The notes under the pieces were generated by a model, which saw only the letters and a list, made by a program, of their open reading frames with translations, did not search any database and was not told where the DNA came from. This document shows, in pieces, positions 15,898-23,937 of a stretch of DNA of 64,000 nucleotides. Position 1 is the stretch's first letter. Each line of letters begins with the position of its first letter. A program made the translations under genes and the position numbers. The stretch comes from Microbacterium natoriense (GTDB lineage Bacteria > Actinomycetota > Actinomycetes > Actinomycetales > Microbacteriaceae), in contig NZ_JAUSXV010000001.1 of the NCBI RefSeq assembly GCF_030816295.1, forward strand, positions 1,550,001 to 1,614,000, read 5' to 3'.

Positions 15898-16761
15898 ATG
15901 AACGGCACAACACGGCGACACCGCCGGTGGGCTGCGGGCGCAGCTGCGACGCTGGGTGCAACCCTCCTGACAGCCGGCGTGAGCGTCGCAGCGGACGCTG
16001 CAGAATTCAACGGTGAGATCGATGCCATCGCCTTTGGACTGGGATACGACCACATCGGGTCGGGCGCGACCAAGGGACCCGAGCAGCTGGGGTCCAAGTT
16101 CGACCTTGCTCACTCCGATCTCTACCGCGCTGACATCGTGCACCTCGAATCGGGTGGCAAAGATGGGGGAGACGGCATCGCTCTCACCAAGAACGGCACC
16201 GTCATCACGTGGGGAGAGAACAGCACGGGAATCGCGGGCAACGGCGGGACCGACGCCAAGCCGACAGCGACAGCTCTCGACACCACCGGCTCCGAGCTTG
16301 ACGGCAAGGTCGTCACGACCGTCGCGATTAGCTCTCAGACCGCCTACGCACTGACAAGCGATGGATCGGTCTTCGCCTGGGGCGAAGGATCCGAAGGGCA
16401 GATCGGCAACGGTGCACGCGATGACGTGTTCCGTCCCACTCGAGTGCCCGTCACGGGCACTCCACTGGACGGGCAGGACATCACGGGACTGTTCTCAACG
16501 GCTGACGGCGCAATGGTGCAGACCGCGTCCGGAGACGTCTACGGATGGGGCATCAACGCCACCATCCTCGATCCCACCTCAAACACTCGCAGCTTCGACA
16601 CCCCCGTCCAGCTGAACACCGCAGGCAGCGACCTCGACGGCAAGACCATCGCAGACATGCGCGTCCTGCCCTTCAACGAGAAAGACTGGACGGCAAGTGC
16701 GGTCGCCCGCACGACCGACGGGACCGTCGTGTCGTGGGGAACAACGTCCCTCAGCTACTAG
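15898..16761 (+). CDS. secreted RCC1-repeat protein
   Basis: A 287-residue exported protein. ATG 15898 is preceded by GGAGGA (15887-15892). A signal peptide with a twin-basic start and hydrophobic core covers about residues 1-33, ending near AADA. The rest contains RCC1-type blade repeats, each with a VxxWGxxxxGQxGxG-like strand (for example VFAWGEGSEGQIGNG). Compared with full seven-bladed propellers and with the 630-residue relative at 40662, it is short and lacks the LAxTG anchor. The reading frame ends (SLSY, stop) where a minus-strand fragment begins at about 16765, so the 3' end may have been lost by rearrangement. Confidence 0.75.
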   Translation: MNGTTRRHRRWAAGAAATLGATLLTAGVSVAADAAEFNGEIDAIAFGLGYDHIGSGATKGPEQLGSKFDLAHSDLYRADIVHLESGGKDGGDGIALTKNGTVITWGENSTGIAGNGGTDAKPTATALDTTGSELDGKVVTTVAISSQTAYALTSDGSVFAWGEGSEGQIGNGARDDVFRPTRVPVTGTPLDGQDITGLFSTADGAMVQTASGDVYGWGINATILDPTSNTRSFDTPVQLNTAGSDLDGKTIADMRVLPFNEKDWTASAVARTTDGTVVSWGTTSLSY

Positions 16762-16764
16762 TTC

Positions 16765-16878
16765 GACGGGTTCTCGCTCGGTGAGCGATTGCAAGGGTCC
16801 GTGCTGTGCGGCTGCGAGTATCTCCCGGTGTTGTGCGCACCGGTCGTAAAGCGGGGCGAGCTGCTTGCTGGATCCCAT
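16765..16878 (-). other. possible 5' gene fragment, unidentified
   Basis: From ATG 16878, preceded by GGAGGAAGG-type sequence about 15 nt upstream, the minus strand reads MGSSKQLAPLYDRCAQ, HREILAAAQHGPLQSLTE and then runs antisense into the RCC1 gene. The first ~37 residues look natural; the continuation does not. I infer a truncated gene start abutting the RCC1 3' end. The family is not recognised. The remaining 16879-16990 stretch holds nothing I can identify. Confidence 0.2.
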
Positions 16879-16990
16879 TGCCTTCGGTGATCCTTCCTCC
16901 GGCCGAGAGTAACGATCCTAGATCTTGGGGCCGAAGTTGAAGTGGGGGCTCATCGGCTGGAAGGCGAGGAGGGTGCAGGGGGCACCAGGT

Positions 16991-18790
16991 CTAGGCGTCG
17001 TCGTCATCCTCGGGAACGACCGGTCCGCCGCGATCTGAGGCTTCTTCGTCCCGTTCCGCATTGAAGAACGCTGAGTGGATGAGGCGCCAGATGAACCACC
17101 AGGCGTAGAACGCGGTACTGGAGTTGATGTGGTCGTCATCGACGAGGCCGTGGGCGATCTCGTTGCGGAGGTTCGGGCCGTGGGAACTGCAGAACAGTGC
17201 GCGGATCTCGAACACGATGTCCAGCCCGAACACGCGTTCGACGTCGTCACCTTTCATCAGCGCGCTGAGACCCTTCTCTGTTTCGATGCCGTCCTCAATC
17301 GTGCTGGTACTCACGCCGGCGTCCTGGAGCTTCACCCGGATGATGTTCTCCAGCTGTGGGATCAGTAGGTGCGCGGCGGTCAGGAAGTCGCCACCGTAGC
17401 CGTAGTGAAGCCCACGAGCGACGAGGGATTCTCGTCCGGATGGAACCAGCGAACTTTCGCGGGCGAGGAAAGTGAAGTCCGCGATGTTCAACGGGTGCTG
17501 TGCAGACAAGATCATCCACGACGATGCGAGGAAGCGATGGACATAGAGGTTCACGCGCATCCCGAACTCTCGCGTCATCACGCGCCACAGGTGGGATGGC
17601 ATGCCATAGATCACGTCGTCCTCGTCGCTGGACGAGCGCGCGACCGTGCGTCCATCCTTCGAGAACTGCACGTGGGTGAACAGGTGCGACAACGGGTACT
17701 TCTTCACGAGGGCCTGGTTGTTGGACTTGTTCGTGGCGAAGTCCGTCAATGGCAGCCACTGCAGAAACAGGTGCAGAGCGTCGCCGAGGTCTTGCCCGTC
17801 GAGTGCTTCCGCGAGGTTGGGCATCTCCTTCGGCAGGGGGACTTCGCGGCGAATCGATTTCATGAATGACAACGTGGCGGTCCCGGCGCGACGAATCATC
17901 CGGGTGAGTTCGCCGTGTAGCTGATCCACACCTCGCGACGGCCGTTCGGCGCGGGGAATCGTTGCGAGGCGGTCGAGGGCCAGCTCCAGATCCTTTCCCG
18001 CACGCGCCGCGGAGTCCGTACGATGCTCGGCGAGTAACGCAGCGGCCTGGTCGCGAAGCATCAGCACCGCGGCGGCAACGTCATCGAAGTGTGCCTGACG
18101 GTCGCCGGCCAGAAGGTGCCATGCGCCCGCCTCCTCGCGAAGTAACCGTGGCATGTACAGATCGCTCGATGAGGACGCCACGGAACGCAGGTGGGCGGCG
18201 ACCTCGGCTGCTCGGGTCCGGGGTCGTCGCTTCTCGCGCAAGTTCTCAGCGAGGCGGAGCGATTCGCTCGCGTTCGTGCATGCGAGCAAGCGATCCAACA
18301 AGAACTGCTCGAGCCTGTCGCCAGGCTCCATGGTGCGCGGACCAAATCGCGGCGCGAGAGCGAACGCACGTCCCACCGCAAACGACACGTCGTGATCGAA
18401 CGGACGGCCAGCGAACTCAGTGATGACGTGTTCGATGATCTTGGCTGACGTCTCTACCTTCTCCAGACCCTTGGTGCGAGCAGCGACGAGCTCAAGCACT
18501 CTTAATCGAGTCGGTGCGTCGAGGTCGTAGTCCGCCACGTGGCGGAGGATGTCAATCTCGTGGTCTTCCAGGGTGTGTGTCGAGACCCAGCGCCCGTCCG
18601 GTCGAGGACGAAAAGGAATATAGGACTCCTCGCCCCCATCTGGGTGAGTCATCAGTTCCCGAACGGCATCAACGAGAACGGTCACCTCGTTGACTCGCTC
18701 ATCGTCGGGCGCCTCAGGACGCACGCCCTCGGGAAGAAGGAAGCCGCCACTGGCCGCGCGGGCCACGGCCTCCGCCCACTCGTCGCTCAT
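16991..18790 (-). CDS. DUF4209 / HEPN-like protein
   Basis: A 599-residue protein whose C-terminal third matches DUF4209: a helical domain ending with NLRNEIAHGL, in which Arg542, Asn543 and His547 form the R-x4-H motif of HEPN ribonucleases. The N-terminal 350 residues are helical and charged. The start at 18790 lies 9 bp after the stop of the SIR2-like gene, so they are very likely translated from one mRNA. HEPN domains with this motif are commonly metal-independent RNases in toxin and defence systems; RNase activity is inferred. The pairing suggests SIR2 and HEPN act together, either as two effectors or as effector and regulator. Confidence 0.8.
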   Translation of the reverse strand: MSDEWAEAVARAASGGFLLPEGVRPEAPDDERVNEVTVLVDAVRELMTHPDGGEESYIPFRPRPDGRWVSTHTLEDHEIDILRHVADYDLDAPTRLRVLELVAARTKGLEKVETSAKIIEHVITEFAGRPFDHDVSFAVGRAFALAPRFGPRTMEPGDRLEQFLLDRLLACTNASESLRLAENLREKRRPRTRAAEVAAHLRSVASSSSDLYMPRLLREEAGAWHLLAGDRQAHFDDVAAAVLMLRDQAAALLAEHRTDSAARAGKDLELALDRLATIPRAERPSRGVDQLHGELTRMIRRAGTATLSFMKSIRREVPLPKEMPNLAEALDGQDLGDALHLFLQWLPLTDFATNKSNNQALVKKYPLSHLFTHVQFSKDGRTVARSSSDEDDVIYGMPSHLWRVMTREFGMRVNLYVHRFLASSWMILSAQHPLNIADFTFLARESSLVPSGRESLVARGLHYGYGGDFLTAAHLLIPQLENIIRVKLQDAGVSTSTIEDGIETEKGLSALMKGDDVERVFGLDIVFEIRALFCSSHGPNLRNEIAHGLVDDDHINSSTAFYAWWFIWRLIHSAFFNAERDEEASDRGGPVVPEDDDDA

Positions 18791-18799
18791 GGTCGCACC

Positions 18800-20335
18800 C
18801 TATTGGGCGCCCGCGACATTGCCAGTGGCAGGGGCGCTGTCCGGTTCGATGATGGGCCACGCGCCGCTATGGCTCCTGGCGCTTTCGTTGCCGAAGGTTC
18901 GCAGCGCCGCTTCGACTGGCCGGCTGTCCCACGACACGGTGACGTTGAGGGATTCGCCATGCGCGAAGACCGGAACCGACTGCTGTCGGTACACCATCCG
19001 ATCTTGGATTGCGTCTTCGCGTTCGATGGAGAGCGCGTTCGGATGCGGGGTGCTGTACCCGCCGGGACTGACGCCGAACCTTTCGATTACTTCGCCATGA
19101 TTGGTGAACGTCACGGTCGCCACCGCCCCCTCCCAGCTGACGTCGACCTGGAGTCGCGGGGAGGGGATCGCAGGCGGACCTTCGTGCAGGGCGCGGTGGA
19201 GAGCGGTGGCTGTTGTGGCGCGCACGACGTGAATCCTGGGCAACGTCGTATCGTCCAGCTCGGATGTGAGCTCCGCGCGAATACCTTCACGATACGAATG
19301 TGAGTGCGGCCAAGACGGGTCAAGAGCGGTCAACGTCCGTGACTCATCCGCGTGGAGCCAATCGAGAATGATCTCGTTGACGTGCGGATCGGCGAAAGCG
19401 TAGCCGACGACAACGAGCTTGTTCGCGTTCTGAAGTGCGGTAGCGAACGCGACCAGAAGAGCGAGAGTGCGCCCACCCGACCCCAACTTGTCCCTGTCGC
19501 CAATCACGATGTCGGGAGCGAAATCGTCGTCACTGGTATCGACGACCACGGCGGGCTTGCGGGCCAGCGAGCGGACCGAATCGTGGGCGCGGAGGTCAAT
19601 CGATCCATGGATCTTGTACAGCCGGATCGCAGCACTCGGGTCGAAATCCGAGGGTGAGCCGAGACTCGCGATCTCCGTGCCCCGGCTGAGCACCACACCG
19701 AGGGAGTCGGCGCAGGCCTCGACCGTCAGGTCGTAGTTGAGCGTCGCGACATCTAGCCCGCCCGGTTGCGTTGCGCCAAGTTCGATGAGCGGTGCGAGGT
19801 AGTTCACGTCCCCATGCCGGAGAAGCAGCCGGCGCACGCGGGTTCGGATGAGCTTCTCTAGCTCGTCATAGAGGTCGCCGTTGGACGGGGCATCGCTGTC
19901 GGCGACGATTGCCCGCACTGCGGCCTCGACCTCTCGCCCCGGGGAGAACCGCCTGTCGCCCTCAAGCGCTTTGATGAGAGCGTCGCCTTGCCAACCTCGG
20001 GATGAGGACGCGTAGCGTCCGACGCCAGGCTTCCAGTCCTGGATGAATGGGGCGACCTCGTGTGTTCCACGGTCGCGCAGTAAGCGGATCGCGCTAATCA
20101 TCGTCTCGACGTTCACGGCATCGAAAGGATCACCGCCTCGTTCCGTCCGGTGGTTCACCATCGCGCCGTACACGAAGTTCAGCGTCTTGACGATTGTTCT
20201 TTCGCGGCCGAGCTTCTCGGTGATGTCCTCGACGAGCTGACGCGCGAATGTGAATGTCGTGGGGAGACCGGCGTCAACCGAGGCGCCCGCGCCCAGAAGA
20301 ACAGCCGTACGCGGTGCCGTCGGGGGGTTGCTCAT
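18800..20335 (-). CDS. SIR2-like protein
   Basis: A 511-residue protein with a SIR2-type NAD-binding fold. GAGASVDAGLPT at residues 15-26 is the dinucleotide loop, TLNYD gives Asn200 and Asp202, and YKIHGSID gives His243. A later LVVVGYAFADPHVNEIILDW segment (about 315-335) is typical of the C-terminal Rossmann strand in defence SIR2 proteins. A beta-rich region of ~150 residues follows. It lies between a membrane protein gene (150 bp upstream) and the DUF4209 gene (9 bp downstream). ATG 20335 has no clear ribosome site; its upstream region carries a gttgtc microsatellite. NAD hydrolysis on infection is a family-based inference. Confidence 0.85.
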   Translation of the reverse strand: MSNPPTAPRTAVLLGAGASVDAGLPTTFTFARQLVEDITEKLGRERTIVKTLNFVYGAMVNHRTERGGDPFDAVNVETMISAIRLLRDRGTHEVAPFIQDWKPGVGRYASSSRGWQGDALIKALEGDRRFSPGREVEAAVRAIVADSDAPSNGDLYDELEKLIRTRVRRLLLRHGDVNYLAPLIELGATQPGGLDVATLNYDLTVEACADSLGVVLSRGTEIASLGSPSDFDPSAAIRLYKIHGSIDLRAHDSVRSLARKPAVVVDTSDDDFAPDIVIGDRDKLGSGGRTLALLVAFATALQNANKLVVVGYAFADPHVNEIILDWLHADESRTLTALDPSWPHSHSYREGIRAELTSELDDTTLPRIHVVRATTATALHRALHEGPPAIPSPRLQVDVSWEGAVATVTFTNHGEVIERFGVSPGGYSTPHPNALSIEREDAIQDRMVYRQQSVPVFAHGESLNVTVSWDSRPVEAALRTFGNESARSHSGAWPIIEPDSAPATGNVAGAQ

Positions 20336-20434
20336 GCATGCATTTTGTCAGTCGAGTGGCCCAGTCACCGACTCCGACGGGTGGGACAGCGGGGGACATC
20401 GCCAAGCGACATCGCTTTCCGAAAAGCCTCCGTC

Positions 20435-20464
20435 GTTGTCGTTGTCGTTGTCGTTGTCGATGTC
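20435..20464. repeat. hexanucleotide microsatellite (gttgtc)
   Basis: Four perfect gttgtc units at 20435-20458 and a fifth with one change (gatgtc). It lies in the 150-bp gap between the membrane protein gene and the SIR2-like gene, about 100 bp upstream of the SIR2-like start. Copy changes would alter promoter or leader spacing. Confidence 0.9.
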
Positions 20465-20485
20465 GGGGTCAGGTCGTGGTGGTGG

Positions 20486-21583
20486 CTACGCGCCACCGGG
20501 ATCGTGTCTTTCGCGCCACAGCAGACCGAGCACGGTTCGCGGGAGCCGCCGTCGGCCGCCCGCCCTGAGGAAGCTCGCGTACGCGAACAAGAAACGTAGC
20601 AGTAGCCCGACGCTGGCGAAGAAGGCCACGACTACTGTCGCGCGCATCCCCCACGTGAGACTGGTCACCTCGAATGCCATCACAACAACGGGGAATGCGA
20701 CGCCTGTGATGGCGAGGACGCTGAGAACCTGGAGCGCGAGCGAGAATCCCTCCGGCTGACGGCTGACGGCTGACGGCTGACGGCTGACGGCTGACGGCTG
20801 ACGGCTCGCATCGAGCGTCTCGCGGGCGAGCGATGCTTCGGCACGGAGAGCTGCGGAGTCCGCGGTCGCGGTGTGAAGCTGCTCGCGGAGACGGCCGTGG
20901 TGGATGACGTCAGCGTTCGGCCTCACCGTAGCCATGATTTGCTGCCGCTCGAGCAGCTTTGGCAGCAGCACTTGGCGAGCGTATGTGTCGGCGGCTTCTG
21001 TGCGGCGCGTGACGATTGAGGTGCATGTCGTTTCGTAGGCCCACTCCCATACAAATGCGTCCGCGACGGGAAGTTCCAGGTGTTCGGCCCAGAACGTCGC
21101 CCACCGTGGATACGAATCGGCCTCTCCAATCAGACCCCGCATCGATCTCACCGCCTTCGACAACTCCGCGGCAACCACCGTGATGCGTCCGGCGAAGATC
21201 GTCTGGTCGAAACCCTCCCTCGCCAGCCCCGCACGCGCGAGAGCCTCGTCAACAGAGATTGGTCCGCCGAGCAGCGCCTCAAGAACGCGAGTGTCGTGAA
21301 GAACCACGTCGGCTTCGAACTCGGCCAGTTCATCCTGGGCGCTCGCGATCCTTTGCTCAGCGTCCTTCGCGCGTGCGTCAAGCTCAACCACCCGCCGCCC
21401 CGCCGCCTCTTGCTCCGTATGTAAACCGACGTAGCGCGAGACGAGCAGGCCGCCCACGATAGCAATCATGGCGGCGGAGCCCTGGGCAACGGAGGTCAGG
21501 AGCCAGTTCACATCTGCGGTCACGACCTCATTGTGCAGCACCGACGAGCGAGGCAGCGGTTCTATGAACATGAACATGAACAT
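20486..21583 (-). CDS. coiled-coil membrane protein, possibly phase variable
   Basis: A 365-residue protein of unknown family. One transmembrane helix at about residues 34-52, a charged coiled coil at about 57-92, a large cytoplasmic or external helical region, then two transmembrane helices at about 283-302 and 308-330 and a basic tail. Residues about 260-277 are SRQPSAV repeats produced by a 7-bp DNA tandem repeat, so loss or gain of one unit shifts the frame before the last two helices. Three in-frame ATG codons (21583, 21577, 21571) come from a 6-bp repeat; a GTG near residue 21, preceded by GAGG, is another possible start. It heads the SIR2-DUF4209 group and could anchor or sense for it; this is inference. 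Confidence 0.65.
   Translation of the reverse strand: MFMFMFIEPLPRSSVLHNEVVTADVNWLLTSVAQGSAAMIAIVGGLLVSRYVGLHTEQEAAGRRVVELDARAKDAEQRIASAQDELAEFEADVVLHDTRVLEALLGGPISVDEALARAGLAREGFDQTIFAGRITVVAAELSKAVRSMRGLIGEADSYPRWATFWAEHLELPVADAFVWEWAYETTCTSIVTRRTEAADTYARQVLLPKLLERQQIMATVRPNADVIHHGRLREQLHTATADSAALRAEASLARETLDASRQPSAVSRQPSAVSRQPEGFSLALQVLSVLAITGVAFPVVVMAFEVTSLTWGMRATVVVAFFASVGLLLRFLFAYASFLRAGGRRRLPRTVLGLLWRERHDPGGA
20753..20806. repeat. 7-bp tandem repeat inside membrane gene
   Basis: Seven perfect cggctga units at 20753-20801 plus a partial eighth (cggct). Because 7 is not a multiple of 3, three units encode seven residues and the protein shows SRQPSAV repeats. Such a tract is prone to slipped-strand change and each single-unit change breaks the frame. 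Confidence 0.95.
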
Positions 21584-21584
21584 G
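21564..21584. repeat. 6-bp repeat at a start codon (atgaac)
   Basis: Three perfect atgaac units plus atg. On the minus strand they give ATG TTC ATG TTC ATG TTC, so the membrane gene has three alternative in-frame ATG starts. No strong ribosome site precedes them. Confidence 0.85.
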
Positions 21585-21629
21585 AGAAGCGACAGCGATG
21601 ATGTGACACGTGCGTCGGTGACAGACCGC

Positions 21630-21745
21630 TAGCGTCAGGGCATGACTTCACGCGTCGCCGCGGCCACGTACCGCACGTTGTTCGCTGCCCTGGCTATCGG
21701 CGCGGTGGCGTTCGGTGTCGCGGGCCAACTTCTCCACGAGTTCGT
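21630..21745 (+). pseudogene. truncated gene start, membrane protein
   Basis: TAGCGT at 21630-21635 is followed after 6 nt by ATG 21642, the leaderless pattern seen elsewhere here. The first ~33 codons encode an ordinary start and transmembrane helix (TYRTLFAALAIGAVAFGVAG), slightly resembling Pr6Pr-type membrane proteins. After about 21745 the frame loses protein character, and the opposite strand carries another gene start, so this appears to be a 5' remnant. Confidence 0.35.
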
Positions 21746-21779
21746 ACTGGTTTTCGGGCGCGCTGAAGGACGTCATCAT
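21648..21779 (-). other. second truncated gene start, opposite strand
   Basis: ATG 21779 (or 21776) is preceded by AGGAG at the right distance (complement of ctcct at 21785-21789) and opens a 43-codon frame whose first ~25 residues (MMTSFSAPENQYELVEKLAR) look natural. It overlaps the plus-strand remnant, so only one can be genuine through the whole overlap. I infer two 5' gene ends joined head to head near 21725-21745. The rest of 21780-22006 has no gene I can support. Confidence 0.25.
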
Positions 21780-22006
21780 CGGGTCTCCTGCTCATTCGGA
21801 AGCGCAACACTGCGCAGTCCGTCTTGGTAGACGCTGTTGTCTGCTGCTATTCAACGAGTGGGGCAAGGTCGGCGGTGGGGTGCTACTTGCTCATATCCCA
21901 CGGCGCGGAGGAGCGGCTGTAACGCCATCCGCTCGTTCCCTGGGGTGTGGGGTCCGTGCGCAAGACCACGGAACGGACAACGGGTTCGGGGTGCTCAATT
22001 GCTCGC

Positions 22007-22018
22007 TAGCCTGGCGAG
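22007..22018 (+). promoter_or_regulatory. -10 box of a probable leaderless transcript
   Basis: TAGCCT at 22007-22012 is 6 nt from GTG 22019, matching the spacing at 28761 and 21630. No Shine-Dalgarno sequence is present. Confidence 0.45.
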
Positions 22019-22633
22019 GTGTCCCGCGAAATCCCGCACGTGTACCTCGACCTTGCATACGTCCCTGAACGGGTACGTCATTTCCGTAGTGCTCCCGAAT
22101 CTGAGCAACTCAGCGCCATCACGGAGCTCATAAAGCGCCAGGCACAGCATTCCAGCACGTCGGCTGCGACAATCGCTGCGCTGGTCATCGCGGCCGGGGT
22201 GGGCCTTGTGGGAGCCTTCGCTTCTGCGCTTGGGCTTCACGCTCAGAACATTGCGATGCAGCGCAGTTCTGCTGTGGAACTGGCTGAACTCGCGGATGAG
22301 CGCGGGCAGTTCTCGCTCGCACTTGAAGCTCGTGAGCTCGCAGTCGAGTCGCTGTCGCTCGGGTTCGGGCTCGCCGAGGCGATTCCGCTCGCGCTCCTGT
22401 TCCTGGGCCTTCTCACCATTGCGGCCACGTGGTGGGCGGCTGACCGAACGAAGTTCCAGCGTGGCCAAGGCGTGGCTTACCGCCTACTCGCGTCCTATGG
22501 CTGCCTCACCGCGGAAGCGGTGGCCGTTTGTGAATCAGAAATGAGGTTGGATCTTTGTAAAGGATCTCGCCTGCTCGGGCGCGCTTCGCGAGGCCCGCGG
22601 GCGTCAGGGGTAGTCGATACGCTCAAAGGATGA
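22019..22633 (+). CDS. two-TM membrane protein, unknown function
   Basis: A 204-residue protein with a soluble N-terminal ~45 residues, a transmembrane helix at about 49-72, an intervening charged helical segment (about 75-115), a second helix at about 117-140 and a basic C-terminus. GTG 22019 follows a leaderless-type promoter. The stop overlaps the start of the next gene (ATG 22630) by 4 bp, so the two are translationally coupled. The family is not recognised. Two-TM proteins next to effector genes are often membrane effectors or anchors in defence operons; that role is inference. Confidence 0.6.
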   Translation: MSREIPHVYLDLAYVPERVRHFRSAPESEQLSAITELIKRQAQHSSTSAATIAALVIAAGVGLVGAFASALGLHAQNIAMQRSSAVELAELADERGQFSLALEARELAVESLSLGFGLAEAIPLALLFLGLLTIAATWWAADRTKFQRGQGVAYRLLASYGCLTAEAVAVCESEMRLDLCKGSRLLGRASRGPRASGVVDTLKG

Positions 22634-23780
22634 CCGGGGACCCGCCTTACAACCTGTGGGAAGCGGCGCGCCGCAAGGCCGACGGCATGACGGCCGCCGG
22701 GATTGAACCCAGGCGACATCATCTCCTGCCGGCGTTCTATCTGGATCGATGGGCGGATGGCAACCGTGTCCGCGTGACCGATCTTCTGCGAAACCGGAAC
22801 GCGTACGAGACGGCACCAAGAAGCGCCGCACTCGAGACCGATTTCTACCGACTCCAAGAAGCGAACGGGATCTCACCGGTGTACTGGGAGGCCTGGCTGT
22901 CTGAGGTTGAAGGTCATGCCGCAACCGCGTTACGAGAGATCGACGCCGAAAGGATGCTCAGCGATGAGTCACAACAATGGTTGTGCCTCTTCCTCGCCAC
23001 CCAGATGATGCGGGGGCGAAAAGCTCGTCGTGGGCACCGTGCCCTATTCGCCGCAGAACTCGCCCAGGTGCGGGCCGCGAACGGCGATGAAAGCCTCGCG
23101 GAGGAACTGCGCAAGGGCAGCATCTTCAACTTCGCAGATGCAGACGATGTCCCAACCATCATGGCTGAGGTCGACCGAGTGTTCGCAGACCCCGAGATAC
23201 TCCCCATCACTCGCGAGAACGATCTCGAAGCGTTGGCGACGTTGGCCACCCACGTAGCTGGGCTTCTGACCACTCGTCACCTCGCGTTATACCGGACGCG
23301 TCGGGCGCTCATTACGTCCGACGAACCTGTGGTGGAGCTTCACGAGAACAGGCGAGACCAGCGTTGTATGGGGGAGTGTGGGGTGCTCCAATCTTTGCTT
23401 TCCCCATCGACCCGCACAAAGTCTTGGCCCTGTACAGGCGTGACATCGAACCACGTGACGTCGGCTCGACACTGGACACGCAGGAGACTCTTGAGCTCAA
23501 CGCCGCGATCCTTGCGAACGCTCATGCCTTCGCCGTGTCGAAGCCTGGGGACAAGCTTGCGGAAAGGTTGTTCCTGCCGGAAGAGCCTGCGGGTTACGGG
23601 TCGGAACACTTCACAGACCCCGAGTCTGGGAACGTGCTGTTCCGCTTCTGGGCGCCGAGCCGGTGGGAAGGGCGAGATGATGCGCCGCGCCGCGTGGTCT
23701 CCCGCTGGTGGCCGTCTCACGTTCCGCCCGCGTCGCCTCCGACTGCTGAGGAGCAGGCAATCATCGACGGTTGGATGTGA
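22630..23780 (+). pseudogene. DUF4238 protein with frameshift
   Basis: The first frame (from ATG 22630) encodes the DUF4238 start, with RRHHLLPAFYLDRWAD near residues 28-43, and reaches ALITSDEPVVELHEN near residue 238. The expected continuation, LYGGVWGAPIFAFPIDP and onward to a natural stop at 23780, is in another frame. The shift falls between about 23340 and 23365, in the stretch around gttgtatggggg. Rejoined, it would be ~383 residues, a normal length. Either the gene is inactive, the shift is programmed, or the base call is wrong. It overlaps the two-TM gene by 4 bp and is followed by the Apea/HEPN-like gene. Confidence 0.65.
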
Positions 23781-23937
23781 GCGTATGGCTGCGGTGGGCA
23801 GCTCCGCTCTCAGTCTGTGCTCTAGGCCTTGCTGGAACTTGGTCGCCGAGCTCGACATGCGTTGGCTGGCCGTCCGCGGAGGTCCACGTGTGACTCTCAC
23901 GATAGAAATGCAGCATGCATAAGTCATCAGGGCAGCC

